This document shows, piece by piece, positions 23,886 through 33,941 of a stretch of 64,000 nucleotides of DNA. Positions within the stretch are counted from its first letter, which is position 1. Each line of letters starts with the position of its first letter. This DNA comes from Cadophora sp. MPI-SDFR-AT-0126 (taxonomy: Eukaryota > Ascomycota > Leotiomycetes > Helotiales > Ploettnerulaceae). The stretch covers positions 434,001 through 498,000 of the forward strand of contig JAGMVK010000022.1 in assembly GCA_020747065.1 (NCBI GenBank), read 5' to 3'. Below the pieces are notes generated by a model. That model worked only from the letters and a program-made list of their open reading frames with translations, ran no database searches and was not told where the DNA came from. A program made the translations under genes and the position numbers.

Positions 23886-25412
23886 ATGAAGCCTCAATAT
23901 GCTGAACGTGACGTCATGTGTGCTATTAAGGAGATCGCAAATGGCAAGTCCTTGCGGAAGGCATGTCTGGAGTGGGGTATTCCAAGGTCCACTCTTCGTG
24001 ATCGGAATACAACGACACAATCACATAAGGAGGCCGCTAAACACATGCAAAGACTTCCTACTGTAATTGAAGATCGATTGACCAATTGGATTTTAACTCA
24101 AGAGTCTCTTGGCCATGGAGTTACCCACACGCAGATACGGGTTTTTAGAGAGAGGCTCCTAGCTCTTCAAGAAGACCACCGCCCACTTGGAAAACACTAG
24201 ATAGCACGGTTTTTGGCTCGGAATCCTATTCTTAAGACTAAGAGGCAGATATACGTTGATTCTGTACGTGTTAATAACGCTTGTTCTGAAGTTATTAAGC
24301 CGTGGTTCCAAAAATTAGCAATTCCGGCAATCAAGGCAATTCCAGCCTCTCAACGATGGAATATAGACGAGACTGGTATTATGGAAGGTTATAGTCTGAA
24401 TAGATATATAGTAGGGAGTGCAGAGGCACGTAAGGTTCAAGGAAAACAGCCAGGCTCGCGCTCTTAGACGATAATTATTGAGTGCATATCCGCAACAGGT
24501 CTCTCCACGTTTCCGGCTGTAATATACAAGGGAAAATCGGTCCAACAACAATGGTTTCCATCGCAATTAGATATATTCGATCCATGGTACTTTATAGCCA
24601 CAGAAAATGGGTGGATAACTAATCAGACGGCTCTGGAGTGGCTAGAAAAGGTCTTTATTCCTCAGACGGAACCACGTGACCATTCAGCAAGACTCCTTAT
24701 TCTAGACGGCCATAGGAGCCACGAGACTACGGATTTCCTTTAGAGGTGTCTTGAGCATAATATCTACCTTCTTTTCTTACCGGTATATACGTCACATGTC
24801 TTATAACCTCTTGATTTGATAGTTTTTTCATCTCTTAAGCGTGCTTACTGGAAAGAGCTTCAAAAGTTGAGTTCAATGATCGATTCTACGCTAATTGGCA
24901 AGCGCAATTTTCTCATATGCTACGAGAAGGCACGCCGAGAAAGTATTACAGCTTCAAATATTAAGGCTGGGTGGAGAACTACCGGTCTATGGCCGGTCTC
25001 TATAGCAAAGCCATTGATAAGCCCTTTGCTCTTGGAAAACAGTAATAAATCGACAAATCCGACTCTCCCAAAGCTTCAGGAGATGCTAATACTACCTCTA
25101 GAGGTTTCCGACACTTCAATTGAGTTGCATACTCTAAGAAACCGGAAAGAGATATACGTACAAATTCGGACCCTAGCTAGCGGGTCACATGACCAACTTC
25201 CAGTTAATCGTTTACTCTTCAGGAAGATTATAAAGGAAATGGACGAAAGAGACTACGAATTAGGGAAGGCAAATATGAGGGTCAAAGAGTTGGAAAAGAG
25301 ATTGGAGCAAGTACGGCTAAGGAAAAGGAAGAAAGTCCTGATTAGTCCAAATTCCCGGTTTGTGAGAACACGTGCAATTAGGGAGGCTCAAATCGCAGCT
25401 GGAGAACGCTAA
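23886..25412 (+). pseudogene. Pogo-type transposase (DDE_1/CENP-B-like), four nonsense codons
   Basis: A single frame of 509 codons with no frameshift. The N terminus has a psq/CENP-B helix-turn-helix (SLRKACLEWGIPRSTLRDR) and a second Tc5-type HTH (LTNWILTQESLGHGVTH). The catalytic acidic residues are D161 (NIDETG), D274 (LLILDGHRSH) and D310 (PLD), giving a DD35D spacing. A basic coiled C-terminal tail follows. In-frame stops are at 24198 (TAG), 24465 (TAG), 24741 (TAG) and 24804 (TAA). By family consensus three replace Trp (TGG to TAG) and one replaces Gln (CAA to TAA), all CpA-to-TpA changes on one or other strand, as RIP produces. Otherwise the protein is well preserved. Confidence 0.92.
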
Positions 25413-25526
25413 ATTGAACCTGTAAAATCAGAAAAAGAAGGAGATTCAAATTCTACAATATCTTGTATAAAAGTTAACGCAGAATAGAAATATTAAGTAT
25501 TGAAAATCAGGTGACGAAATTAGTGG

Positions 25527-25570
25527 GGTGGGCGGAATCTAGGGGTGGGCGGAAACCAGGGGTGAGACGT
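25527..25570 (-). repeat. Right terminal inverted repeat of the pogo-type element
   Basis: Reverse-complement partner of 23738-23781. The terminal bases are identical, including the first 31 positions. Confidence 0.93.
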
Positions 25571-25639
25571 TACATGAAGCATTTCCCTGGGCTGAACTTT
25601 TATGGAGCTGCTATGGGATCCTCTTCGACACATTGTTGA

Positions 25640-26786
25640 AGGGACGAATTTGTAGATTAGGGAAATTTATGGAGAGCTTTGACTAGCAGCAGTATTCATT
25701 TCATGATTTGGGGGGAGAAGGTCGCAGAAGGCAGCGATTGTCAACACAGTTGATCGATACTTTCGCTAGCTTGAAGTTAAGTTGCATTTGCATGTCGTCT
25801 TTCTCTTTCTCATATCCCCTTGGTTTGCTGTCAGATCACATCATCACAATGGAAAATTATACGTCTAGTTAAGCATATGATATTATCGCCCTTCATTCGG
25901 GCCAGCGGCAGTAAAGAAAATCCTGTCCGCTTACCCTCGCCACTGCTTAGGCAAAGCTTGTCTCACTGCAAGATGAAATCCTGTGTCATGATATAGCAAG
26001 TGCTGTTTTTGATAAGGGGCGTATCTGTAATTGAGATGCATTATTCCTATTCCTCCAATCAATTTATTTCCATCACAAGTATATTAAGCTGCCAGCCACA
26101 CCTCAATACGTTATCTGTGGGTCATTGGACCATTGATTCAACCCTCGAAACGTCAGTTTTCATATTTATCTTGATTTACCATTCTCTGAAGGAACGCACA
26201 TTCTCTTTGTGAGCTTGGTATAAAGGTGGAGGATGAATTTCACTTTAGGTAGTCTAATTTTGTATCTCACTGTGATCTATTTCCGCCCTGTCTCTGTCAA
26301 CTTGACACTTGTTTACTTGAACGACGACCTCGAACGAGCGTAGCAGCACAGATCATTGCCTTGGCACAAAGACAATCACTTGATCCTGTACCAATGCTTT
26401 CTCCTAGTTATCTCTTTTCTTTTTAGATAGGAGAGCGGGAGAGTATCAGCTGGCTAGTGGCTGCATTGTTCCTTCGCCCGACTGTGGTCGATTGGGCTCG
26501 AGCCTTGTCTCGCCATGATCATAAAAGATCGTCGGGCAGCGACAGCCTCTCTCGACTCCGACCGAGAGAACTGCAAAATGATGCCCTTCTGCTTCTCTAT
26601 ATTTAAACTATCATAGATCAGAACTACCCCCTCTGTTCGGGACTTGATGAGGCGAACAGGATTTCACACCAAATGTTGAGCGCTTTGCTTGTTAGACGTC
26701 ACCCAAAGCAGTATTGGCACATTCTTCAGCCTACTGAAACGTTGAAGTCGAAGTGGTAGTTCATAAAGAACCGCCAAGTACGAAGC
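25640..26786. other. Intergenic
   Basis: 1.1 kb from the end of the split secreted-protein gene to the acidic protein gene. Only short frames without support are present. Confidence 0.45.
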
Positions 26787-27392
26787 ATGTCATACTACTA
26801 CGGCTCTTCCAGCTTCTCTGTAAGTGTCTTGCAGCCCGACGAGCCCGAATTCGATTACGAGGGTAGCGACAGCGACTTTGCATCACCCCAGGAATACGGC
26901 ACAGACTCTCTCGAAGAAGATTCCTTTGAGGAGGACTCCAGCTCAGCAGATGACGAGTCTTCCGAATCAGACACATCCCCCTCGGACTACATTCTCTACA
27001 TCCTCTACTTCGATCAACCATTCCCCGGGCACCACTGGGGCATCTACCTTCAACCCCTAGGAAACAGCATGGGAGAATGTCACGATGTCTGGATTCTCCC
27101 AGACGGACACACCTGGGAGCGAAAGACTCGATTTGTCGAGCACGTCTCGCATGATACATTGATATGGGATGATGGCATGGAAGCGCTAAGATATCTTGGA
27201 CGGACGAGGATTGGAGATGTTGAAGATGTTGAGGAGTTCGAGAGAGTGATGGAGGAGACGCCTGTTCCGGAGGGGGCGGATGAAGATGAGAATTGTCAGA
27301 CTTGGGTTAGGAATGTGATGGTGAATGCAGAGAGGGAAGGTGTTATTGGGGACGATGCGCTTGCTAAATTGAGGACTGTTCCAAATTATTGA
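26787..27392 (+). CDS. Uncharacterised acidic protein, 201 aa
   Basis: Single exon with ATG at 26787. Residues 15-65 are a low-complexity Asp/Glu/Ser tract. The rest is a compact domain beginning YILYILYFDQPFPGHHWGIYL, with a conserved-looking HHWGI motif, then GRTRIGDVEDV, and near the end CQTWVRNVM. The layout (short strand, HW motif, later CQ.W) recurs in a family of uncharacterised fungal proteins; I cannot name it with certainty. No signal peptide or membrane segment is seen, so a cytosolic or nuclear location is likely. The function is unknown. Confidence 0.72.
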   Translation: MSYYYGSSSFSVSVLQPDEPEFDYEGSDSDFASPQEYGTDSLEEDSFEEDSSSADDESSESDTSPSDYILYILYFDQPFPGHHWGIYLQPLGNSMGECHDVWILPDGHTWERKTRFVEHVSHDTLIWDDGMEALRYLGRTRIGDVEDVEEFERVMEETPVPEGADEDENCQTWVRNVMVNAEREGVIGDDALAKLRTVPNY

Positions 27393-27673
27393 GGCAGATT
27401 GCAGTCACTCCTCAAACCTAGGTCGTCGCTTTGCTATCAGACTAGGTATTGTTTCCCAGCATTATTACATATGCATACATGATGGCTGAGCGTGGATTGT
27501 TTACATTCATGCCCTGTAAAGGAGCCAGATCACCAGCGAAGAATCTTCAAATTCATAACTCCCATCATCAGTACACAGATACTCGCATGCACAACCCATT
27601 ATGAATTAGATGTTCACAATAACCTTCCCTCTTGCGCGTCTACTCGTAATCCTTTCATAAGCCTGCACATATA

Positions 27674-28797
27674 TTAGCGTCTTTCACGATGGAGACTCTG
27701 CAATGCTACCTTCAAGGCGTCCTCCATCTCCCAGCACGAATCGATCGGCACTTTAAGCTTCCCATCTCGAACCATATTTGCCAATCTTTCCATCTCCTCT
27801 CGAGTCGCAGTAGCTGCAAACTGGACATATGGCCTATTTGGCCCTCCAAGAAATCGCGGCCAAAGAAAATTGCTTGCCATCTGGCCAATGCTGTAGAGAA
27901 TGGCTCCCATGGAGTATGTCGGCATCGCAGGGCCTACGCTGACATATGCTTTCCCAGGTTTGAGATATCCTTCGCAGTTGTGGAATACCTCTTGGACACC
28001 GAATGCATCCATGACTACATCGAACTTGTCGTTCTTGAACTCTGTTGCCAGGAATTTGTGGACTGGGGAGTGCTCTTGGTAGTCAATGACCTAGGCGACA
28101 TCAGCCGAGATCTCTTTGACACAGTACATCAACGTACCTCATCAGCTCCAAGTCCCTTGACCATCTCAACGTTCGGTTTTGAACAAATCGCAACGATCTT
28201 TCCGCTTTTACCCACAGCCACCTTCGCCATCTGTACAGCCATTGATCCAATACCTCCACTTGCACCATTGATCAAAACTTTCATTCCCTCTTGCAACTTT
28301 GCAGCATGGACTAAAGCCAGAGCTGTACATCCCGCAACTGGCAGCCCCGCTGCTTCTTCAAAGGACATGTTTTCTGGTTTGAGACACACATTCTCTGCAG
28401 AGACAACCACAAACTCGGCCAGTGATCCCTTACCAGCACGAATATGAGAACCTACTAGGACCGATCCAAACACCTCGGCACCTGCTTTCAAATTCCGAGA
28501 TTCTGCAACGTTGGGACCAATTTGAACGACAGTGCCTGCGAAGTCCATCTCAGGAATTGCAGGTTTAGCGCGAAACATCATTGGACAGATCTGCATCATG
28601 ATTGATCCGCCTGGGTTGAGAGCAGCATGACTGATCTTGACCAACACTTCTTCTCCGACTGATGGATCTGGAGTTGGAATGTCGTGCGATAACGAGAGGA
28701 CTTTATCTGGTGGTCCGGTTGAATTGTGAATCCAGGCTTTCATCGTCGTCGGGTAAGTGGATGGTGTGTGGTAATCTGCCGGGGCCAGTGAAGCCAT
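27674..28797 (-). CDS. Medium-chain dehydrogenase/reductase (quinone-oxidoreductase-like), 358 aa
   Basis: This is a zinc-independent MDR enzyme of the quinone oxidoreductase / RTN4IP1-like group, which reduces activated carbonyls or enones with NAD(P)H. Two exons, 28797-28138 and 28090-27674, are separated by a 47-bp intron in phase 0. The N-terminal GroES-like domain shows HAALNPGG and MDFAGTVVQIG. The Rossmann fold has GLPVAGCTALALVHAA and the nucleotide loop NGASGGIGSMAVQMAK. The catalytic-zinc cysteine of classical alcohol dehydrogenases is absent, as expected for this group. The C-terminal half is somewhat short but ends cleanly. The substrate is unknown. Confidence 0.88.
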
Positions 28798-29765
28798 ACC
28801 GATTACAACGTGATGAAATGATCTTCAAAATAGTATTTTTAAGGTGGTTGGTTAGATGCTTGAGAGATATGGATACCCATGGCGTTCAATTCGCGGTTTG
28901 TTAAATATCCCGTCGTAGGCGATACTGCCTTGCTGCCAAGCGACACGTTTCTTTTTGAGACGCCTTTCAGCTGCCAGCCTGGGCGAAAGATACGAGGTAC
29001 TTGGGCGGGTGGCTTGAAGCTCCAGTCCTAACCCAATCAATTATTTAGCCGAGGGCTTGTGATTGAACGGTGCCAGAACATGTCTGCAGGTGTTACAGTA
29101 CTTGCTTGTCTGCAAGCCTTCGGCGTTGCCTTTCGGCTACCATTAGCGACTGACAGTCTAGGTCGTTCAGGACAAAGGTTACTCATAGTACCTATGCGTG
29201 CAATGAATTGTATATGAGCTTCAAGCTGAACCAACGAGGTCGTAACAATTGAATAGATAGCAGGACTTCCAATCGCCTCCGGAAACTGACAGGAGGGTTC
29301 CAAAGGATTATTCCGTCCACAATAGCACTGTGAATGCCTTACCTGCACATATGTATCACCACGTTCCTTTTGCTCCTGGCATATTCATAACGTGTTTGTT
29401 GTTAGCTCTAAGCTGAAACCGGTCAAGCACTGAGAAAGTTACACAGTCTCAACATATGAGTAGCCAAGCGCTACTTCAAGAGAGAGAATCAGGAGAAGAT
29501 CTTTCCCTTGTTACAACGCAATTGGTACAACGAGGATGTTTGGACACATCCATTTCAAGGCAAGAGTCTCAAGTACGTAAACGCAGCCACTCACTTCATC
29601 CAAATCGTCTGTGTAATCCGCTAGTGAGTCATCAACAAGAGTGGGATAAAAGCACACCACGCAGTGTTGAGGACTTCGCGTCTGTTTAAACCCGGCTTGT
29701 ATAGTTCCTCTACTGCAGCGGAACATCGCGACTTTCTAGCACACACATTTCCTTGAGACGCATAC
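28798..29765. other. Divergent promoter region
   Basis: 968 bp between the start codons of the MDR gene (-) and the hydroxyisobutyrate-dehydrogenase-like gene (+). Frames inside it (for example 29456-29689) have no motif. No specific sites could be assigned. Confidence 0.45.
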
Positions 29766-30978
29766 ATGGCTTCCCAGAAACAACCAGCATTAGGATGGAT
29801 TGGTAAGACAACACCCGCGATCCCGGAAGTGGAAGCAAAATCAAGGTAAACATCTGACTGCATTAGGTCTCGGTTCCATGGGTCTAAACATGGCCAAGAA
29901 CCTACAGAAGCACCTCACCACTACTGGAGCTCCACCATTGAACTTCACCAACCGCACCCTATCACGTGGAGTAGCCTTGGTAGAACTTGGCGGAATACCA
30001 TGCGCGACAATTGCAGAAGTGATTTCCAAGTCCGACATAATCTTCTCATCTGTATGACACGAATTTTCAACTGGAAGCAGAAGCTGACAATGCGTCAGAT
30101 AAGTGACGACTTTGTTCTTGACAGTATCGTCTCCGAGATGCTCGCATGTGGTGATCTGGGAGGAAAGATCATCGTTGACACTTCGACAGTACATCCAGAT
30201 ACTTCCGTCAGAGCAGCCAAAAAGTTGACAGAAGCTGGCGCAGTATTAGCTGCTGGTAAATGCACTTTCTTCTTCCAGGGCATAACTAACAAACATAGCC
30301 CCTGTATTTGGCGCCTCCCCGGTTGCGGAAGCTGGACAACTGCTTTTTGTTGTCGCTGGACCCAGTGCAGCCACCGAAGCCATTGCCCCTTATCTGAAAG
30401 GCGTGATGGGACGGGAGGTTATCAGCCTTGGCGAAGATGTGTCGAAAGCGAGCTTGATGAAAACATCTGGGTGAGTCGTCCGTGGCCTTGAAGTCCTGGA
30501 CTGACTTTGAGCCGTGAAGAAACTTTATTACAGCAGGAATGATGGAAATTGTGGCAGAAGCTCATGTCTTTGCCGAGAAAACTGGGCTAGGTAGTGAAGC
30601 AATGGAGATGCTCATTAAAGAGAACTACGGTCCTTTACCATACACCATGTCCAGAAGATTGACAACGGGTGTTTACGTCCCGGCAAAAAGTACGTAATAA
30701 GAGTCAAAGGAAGAACACAGCTGATAGAACTAGATGAGAAGCCATGGTCCGATTTGAACCTTGCTATTAAGGATGTCGGACATGGCATCACTGCGGCCGA
30801 AAAGTCAGGCGCAAGACTGAGAATTGGCGAAGTAGTACTCGGACACTTGCATGAAGCCAAAGAGTACGCAGAAAGCCAAGGGGGAAGGTCAATGGACTCT
30901 TCGTCTATGTATGGTGTCATTCGGAAGGAGGCCGGACTTGACTTTGAGACAGATTTGGTGAAGAAGAGAGATTCATGA
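29766..30978 (+). CDS. 3-hydroxyisobutyrate dehydrogenase-like oxidoreductase, 321 aa
   Basis: Member of the beta-hydroxyacid dehydrogenase family (NAD(P)-dependent oxidation of 3-hydroxyacids or reduction of aldehyde acids). Six exons: 29766-29802, 29867-30051, 30099-30255, 30299-30470, 30520-30689 and 30734-30978, with all phases consistent. The first exon encodes only 12 residues. The Rossmann signature is ALGWIGLGSMGLNMAKNL (residues about 8-25). The substrate-binding motif DTSTVHPDTS matches the family's D.ST..P. The catalytic KxxxN is K181-TSG-N185, split by intron 4. No clear mitochondrial presequence is seen, unlike animal HIBADH, so a cytosolic GLYR1/YfjR-like role is possible. Confidence 0.9.
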
Positions 30979-31245
30979 AGAGACTGGAAGCAGTAAGATC
31001 TTGGAGTATTATCTTCTCAATTAATGATGAAGTCCTTGATTCTGTCTCCTTGACATGGCCGGCATTGGAGGTTGGCGCGGGGTGAAGTCGAAGAAGAAGC
31101 TCTTGCAGCTAGTCCCGATAAGCAGTTCGCTAAGCCTATCTGGCTCACCGCTCGGCAGATCAACTGAGCAACCTCGAACTTTTCAAGAAAAGTCAAGATA
31201 ATTTTTATGTGAATCCAGCAGATCCCCTAGCTCACCACCAGCGCC

Positions 31246-33941
31246 ATGGATATTCACCGTTGTCGATTCGTGCCTTTCCCGCCTTCAACGATCAATGCGC
31301 TCGCATTTTCCCACTCGCACATCTCCAAAGAGCAGAAAACCGCCCCTCCAAGACTGGCTGTTGGGCGAGCAAATGGAGACATTGAAATCTGGAATCCGCT
31401 GAGAGGATCGTGGCTGCAGGAGACCGTAATACACGGAGGCAAGGATCGGAGTATTGATGGTCTGGTATGGACTCAGGATCCGCAGGAGGAGGTCAATGGG
31501 AAGTCGATCATTGGGAAATCGAGGCTTTTCAGTGTTGGATATACCACGACCGTTACCGAATGGGATTTAAGGACTGGTAGACCTTTGCGCAATGCAAGTG
31601 GAAATCATGGAGAGATCTGGTGTATAGCTGCTCAGCCACCTGCGACTGGCGCGACTAGCGGTGCCTGGGAAGGGCAGAATTTGATCGCTGGGTGCACAGA
31701 TGGAGCTCTAGTTCTGTACTCGACTAAGGATGATGACCTTCAATTACAGCGAATTCTGGTTCGGCCTTCGGCGAAGAAGGCGAAAATTATCAGCGTTACG
31801 TTCCAAAATCGCCATATTGTGGTTGCAGGCTGTACAGACAGTGTAATCCGTATCTACGACATTCGAACTGGAACGTTATTACGGAGCATGACACTTGGTG
31901 CTGGGCCGAAAGGAGGACCGAAGGAGATCATTGTATGGTCCGTCAAGGTGCTGAAGGACGGAACCATTATTTCGGGAGACTCGACTGGCGAATTGAAGAT
32001 CTGGGATGGGAAAACATATACGCTGAGGCAGAGGATAAAATCGCATGAGCAGGACGTGCTCAGTCTTGCGACCAGTGCTGACGGAACTGCAATTTTCAGT
32101 GGTGGCATGGATAGGAGGACAGTCACATACAAGCCGGACGGGAAAGGAAAGCCAAGATGGGCAGAAGTTACGCATCGAAGATTTCACAACCACGATGTCA
32201 AGGCCATGGCAAGTTTCGAGGGTTGTGGTATGAGTGTGGTTGTGTCTGGAGGTATGCTGACTGCGTTCTGACCTTGACTTGACTGACGTCTGTAGGGCCT
32301 GATGCATCTCCTATTGTTACTCCTCTGGGACAGTTCGGATTCGAAAATCAGCGATCATTACCTTTCCTTCCTCAAGAACTTACAATTGGAAGCTCACCAA
32401 GAAGGAGGTTTATACTGAGTTGGTGGGATCGAGAAGTACATATATGGAGAGTCAACAAAACTGCCGTACCTACGAGCGAGGATGATGAAGAGAAGCCAGC
32501 TGTCAAAGGACGGAAACTGGTCGCTAAAATCCTGATCAAAGGGGAAGCAAATATTACTTCTGCCACTATCAGTACAGATGGCAATCTTCTTGCAGTATCA
32601 ACCACAGCAGAGATCAAATTCTTTCAATTACGTCCCAGAACGGACGAGGATGGCCTCAAAGTTTCCAAAGTCACAGTTCCAGAGTCTTTCTCCTCTGGTG
32701 CACGACTCATACAGTTCTCCCCAGATGGAAAATGGCTTTCCATAATCCGTCCAGACAGCCATGTCCTCATATCCCGAATAACAACCGACTCGTCCACGTC
32801 ATCAAACATATTCCACGCCCCCATTTCCAAAGTCTCCCGTCTCAACCGCCAGGTCGACAAATTCACTCTCCTTGGCGGACTCGGCACTTACGACAGAACC
32901 ATAACCCAAATCGCCTGGTCATCAGACAGCAAGATCCTCGCCGTGAGCGATCTCTCCGGCTACATTGACAGCTTCGTCCTCTCCGGTATCGAAGACACGA
33001 CTCAAGCGCCTCCCGCCACCTCTGCCTCCGACGCGTCATCGTCATCCGAATCAGACACCGACTCGGATTCAGAGAACGAGGACTCACCCTCCACCCCCAA
33101 ACTCATATTTGGTCAGCACTGGACACGCAATCCAGCTGCCTCTCTCCTGCCCAAACTCCCAACCGCGCCAGTCATACTGTCGTTCCGTCCGGCGACCCAG
33201 AAGCAACTAACGAATGGAATCGTGCCCCATCCCACGAGAAATAATCCGCATCCCGTCTCACATGATTTACCGAGCGGTGAAGCACGTCTACTAGTCGTGA
33301 CGGCTACATCCGATATCTACGAGTTCGATGTCCTGAAAGGTGGGCTAAGTCCTTGGTCAAGAAGGAACCCACCCCATACGTTCCCAGCGAGCTACCGCAA
33401 GACGCTAGATCAGGCAAAGGGCTGCGTATGGGATGTCAGCGGAGGGAAGGAGAGGGTGTGGTTGTATGGTGTGGGGTGGTTGTGGATGTTTGATTTGGCG
33501 AGGGACTTCACTGGTTCTGCGGGAGAAGCATCAGATGACGAGGACGAGCAGGAGCAACTTGTGGGAAGTAAGAAGCGTCGCAGGAGACATGGGAAGGAGA
33601 ATCCGTCTGGTGCAGGCGGTTTGATTCCTGATGAAACTTTGAATACAGGCATGTCTCGCAAAATCCGGAAAGTCACTCAAGAAGACGAGAACAAAGCCGT
33701 GGAGGACTCTATGGACTTAGTGCCTACTTTAGACGAAGATAGGGATAAAGATGAGGCGGAGAGCCCAAATCACTGGCATACGTTTAAGTATCGGCCAATT
33801 CTGGGCGTGGTGGTTGTTGGCGAGGGGGAGGAGGGCTTTGGTCCTGAGGTTGCGGTTGTGGAGAGGCCGATTTGGGAGGCTAGTTTGCCGCCGAGGTTTT
33901 ATGGGGAGCAGGAGTGGAGGGATAAGAATTCTGTAGATTAG
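31246..33941 (+). CDS. utp4: Small-subunit processome protein Utp4 (cirhin ortholog), 883 aa
   Basis: WD40-repeat subunit of the t-UTP/UtpA complex, which starts pre-18S rRNA processing and rDNA transcription in the nucleolus. Two exons, 31246-32251 and 32296-33941, have a 44-bp intron. The N terminus MDIHRCRFVPFPPSTINALAF and the repeats LAVGRANGDIEIWNP, SVGYTTTVTEWDLRTG and ISGDSTGELKIWDGKT are typical of Utp4. A second propeller follows from about residue 350. There is an acidic Ser/Asp insertion (ATSASDASSSSESD, about residue 580) and a Lys/Arg patch KKRRRRHGK that may act as a nuclear localisation signal. The length is close to that of filamentous fungal orthologs. Confidence 0.9.

Larger units (their letters stand above)
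23738..25570 (+). mobile_element. Pogo/Fot1-type DNA transposon, 1833 bp
   Basis: Both ends are exact. The element is flanked by TA on each side (23736-23737 and 25571-25572), the target duplication of Tc1/mariner-pogo elements. Terminal inverted repeats of about 44 bp begin ACGTCTCACC and differ at one position. Inside is one transposase frame with four nonsense codons. It lies in the last exon of a secreted-protein gene in the same orientation. Since its own transposase is broken it is not autonomous, although the ends are intact and could be moved in trans. Confidence 0.95.
22935..25639 (+). pseudogene. Small cysteine-containing secreted protein gene, split by a pogo-type transposon
   Basis: Exons: 22935-23182, 23241-23295, 23476-23538 and 23589-23737, the last interrupted by the element at 23738-25570 and resuming at 25573-25639. 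The product starts with a signal peptide (MFCYKILLSCCVVGFASA), then a short pro-region ending in ...LEERQ, a Gly-rich linker and a domain with a CGCG motif. Further Cys residues are spaced as in secreted fungal effector-like proteins. The acceptor of intron 1 is a tandem NAGNAG (23237/23240). In the present allele the frame hits TAA at 23736-23738, made of the duplicated TA plus the element's first base. After the element the same frame continues for 22 codons, including a final Cys, to TGA. The intact gene would encode 193 aa. The family is not identified; a loose resemblance to Ecp2/Hce2-type secreted proteins is a guess. Confidence 0.72.
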
